Of a stretch of DNA of 32,239 bases, positions 31,632 to 32,239 are shown one piece after another. The DNA lies in the NCBI RefSeq assembly GCF_900114785.1, contig NZ_FOUG01000031.1, positions 1 to 32,239 of the forward strand, read 5' to 3'. This DNA is from Variovorax sp. OV329. GTDB taxonomy: Bacteria > Pseudomonadota > Gammaproteobacteria > Burkholderiales > Burkholderiaceae_C. The position numbers and the translations under genes were made by a program. Positions within the stretch are counted from its first letter, which is position 1. Each line of letters begins with the position of its first letter. Below the pieces are notes generated by a model that was not told where the DNA came from, did no database searches, and saw only the letters and a program-made list of their open reading frames with translations.

Positions 31632-32055
31632 GCGCTACGGATTCGGCGAACAACTCGCGGATCGCTTCAAGTGTTTTCATCGCCGCGTTGCATTCCTCGC
31701 CCGTAAGCCGCCCCTCGAGCCGCAACGCGTTGAAGCGGTGAGCCAATTGGTTAAGGTTGTTGCCAGCTTTCGCCGCCTGGAACAGCAGGGGCTTGAACTC
31801 CGGATGCGGCTTAGTGCGCGCCAGGATCCGGGTTCGATTGTCAAGGACTGCTTGTTCAAGCCAGGCCCGGGCAGAGATGCCGGCGGCATCGGCCATGTCG
31901 GTCATCTTGCTGTGCGCCTCGAGACTTAGACGAAAAGAGGCGACGCGGGTCTTCGGCTGCCCCACGGCTTCCAGCTTCGCACGCAAAATTCCGTCGCCCT
32001 CCTCCTGCAGGTGGCGACCTGTCCCTTCGTCTTCATTCAAGCATTGCATTTCCAT
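31615..32055 (-). CDS. mobC: MobC-like relaxosome accessory protein
   Basis: 146 residues from the ATG at 32055 (MEMQCLNEDEG); an in-frame GTG at 32115 would add 20 residues but leads from the oriT side and is less likely. The N-terminal half has a ribbon-helix-helix character (TRVASFRLSLEAHSKMTDMA DAAGISARAWLEQAV, split). The C-terminal half matches MobC (FKPLLFQAAKAGNNLNQLAH RFNALRLEGRL, split, then AMKTLEAIRELFAE). MobC proteins bind oriT and help the relaxase open the nick site. It is encoded directly downstream of the oriT-like hairpin and overlaps the relaxase gene, the usual arrangement of mobilizable elements. Confidence 0.85.
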   Translation of the reverse strand: MEMQCLNEDEGTGRHLQEEGDGILRAKLEAVGQPKTRVASFRLSLEAHSKMTDMADAAGISARAWLEQAVLDNRTRILARTKPHPEFKPLLFQAAKAGNNLNQLAHRFNALRLEGRLTGEECNAAMKTLEAIRELFAESVAHARSY

Positions 32056-32143
32056 CCCATCTTTTTTTGAGCGTGGGTATGAATCTAGCAATTGGTGAGG
32101 AACCTTGCGCAGCACTCAAGTGCGTCGTACTTCGGTATCAGCT

Positions 32144-32239
32144 GGTTGATGTCCCGGCAAGTGGTGTAAGTCTTCTTTCACTCGCTGCGCGGCAAGGCGC
32201 GTAGGGCGTAGCCCGAAGCGGCTTGCCGCGCAGCGACCG
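32144..32239 (-). other. oriT-like site upstream of mobC
   Basis: A hairpin with 15-base perfect arms, TCGCTGCGCGGCAAG (32182-32196) and CTTGCCGCGCAGCGA (32222-32236), has a smaller GGGC/GCCC hairpin inside its loop. On the mobC side a tract conserved with the other copy runs to 32144 and ends, in the - strand sense, GGGACATCAACC. Position beside mobC and relaxase, the stem-loop and near-identity to 6491-6586 support an origin of transfer. The nick position cannot be set from sequence alone. The site runs to the window edge, so more of it may lie beyond. Confidence 0.75.

Noticed and set aside
1..32239. CRISPR arrays, tRNA and rRNA genes
   Set aside because: No regularly spaced repeats, cloverleaf-like ends or rRNA-like sequences were seen on reading through.

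Overview
The window is GC-rich DNA of betaproteobacterial character, most likely Burkholderiales (Comamonadaceae/Variovorax-like). This is inferred from codon use, the IS families and the efflux, oxidoreductase and regulator gene types; no rRNA, tRNA or replication gene is present to confirm it. It looks like accessory DNA (plasmid or genomic island): four insertion sequences, a relaxase/MobC mobilization module, two oriT-like sites, several broken genes, and cargo operons.

Layout. 1-2826: two abutting IS3-family elements, both apparently damaged (a +1 G frameshift in the first, a catalytic Asp-to-Glu change in the second). 2827-7550: a gene-poor, lower-GC stretch with a small family of unrecognised proteins sharing an RYSLxCHxTRTR..VGG core, an IS256-family transposase, an orphan oriT-like site, two candidate small ORFs and one copy of a 50-bp repeat (the other copy is at 4389-4438). 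7554-10699: an isochorismatase-family hydrolase gene split by a complete IS66-family element with GTAAGC ends and a perfect 8-bp target duplication; removing the IS and one duplication restores an uninterrupted 222-codon gene. 11200-16243: a cargo cluster on the + strand (secreted cupin, two tandem glutathione S-transferases, Tat-exported gluconate-dehydrogenase-type small subunit, GMC flavoprotein, mono-heme cytochrome c), which reads as a periplasmic dehydrogenase passing electrons to a cytochrome. 16895-19756: a large winged-helix/STAND-ATPase regulator on the opposite strand. 20080-21211: a frameshifted PAS sensor relic. 21480-28372: a tripartite drug-efflux operon (NodT-type outer membrane lipoprotein, EmrB-type MFS pump, EmrA-type adaptor) followed by a TetR regulator, a second TetR-like protein, and an unusual protein joining a probable papain-like domain to a TetR ligand-binding domain. 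28972-32239: a mobilization module on the - strand (relaxase with LPD7 domain, MobC-like accessory protein) with an oriT-like hairpin directly upstream.

The most notable observations are the two oriT-like sites in inverted orientation, 91/96 identical with a compensatory base-pair change in the hairpin stem; the domain fusion at 27239-28372; and the reconstructable isochorismatase gene. All function calls come from reading the sequence; no database search was run.
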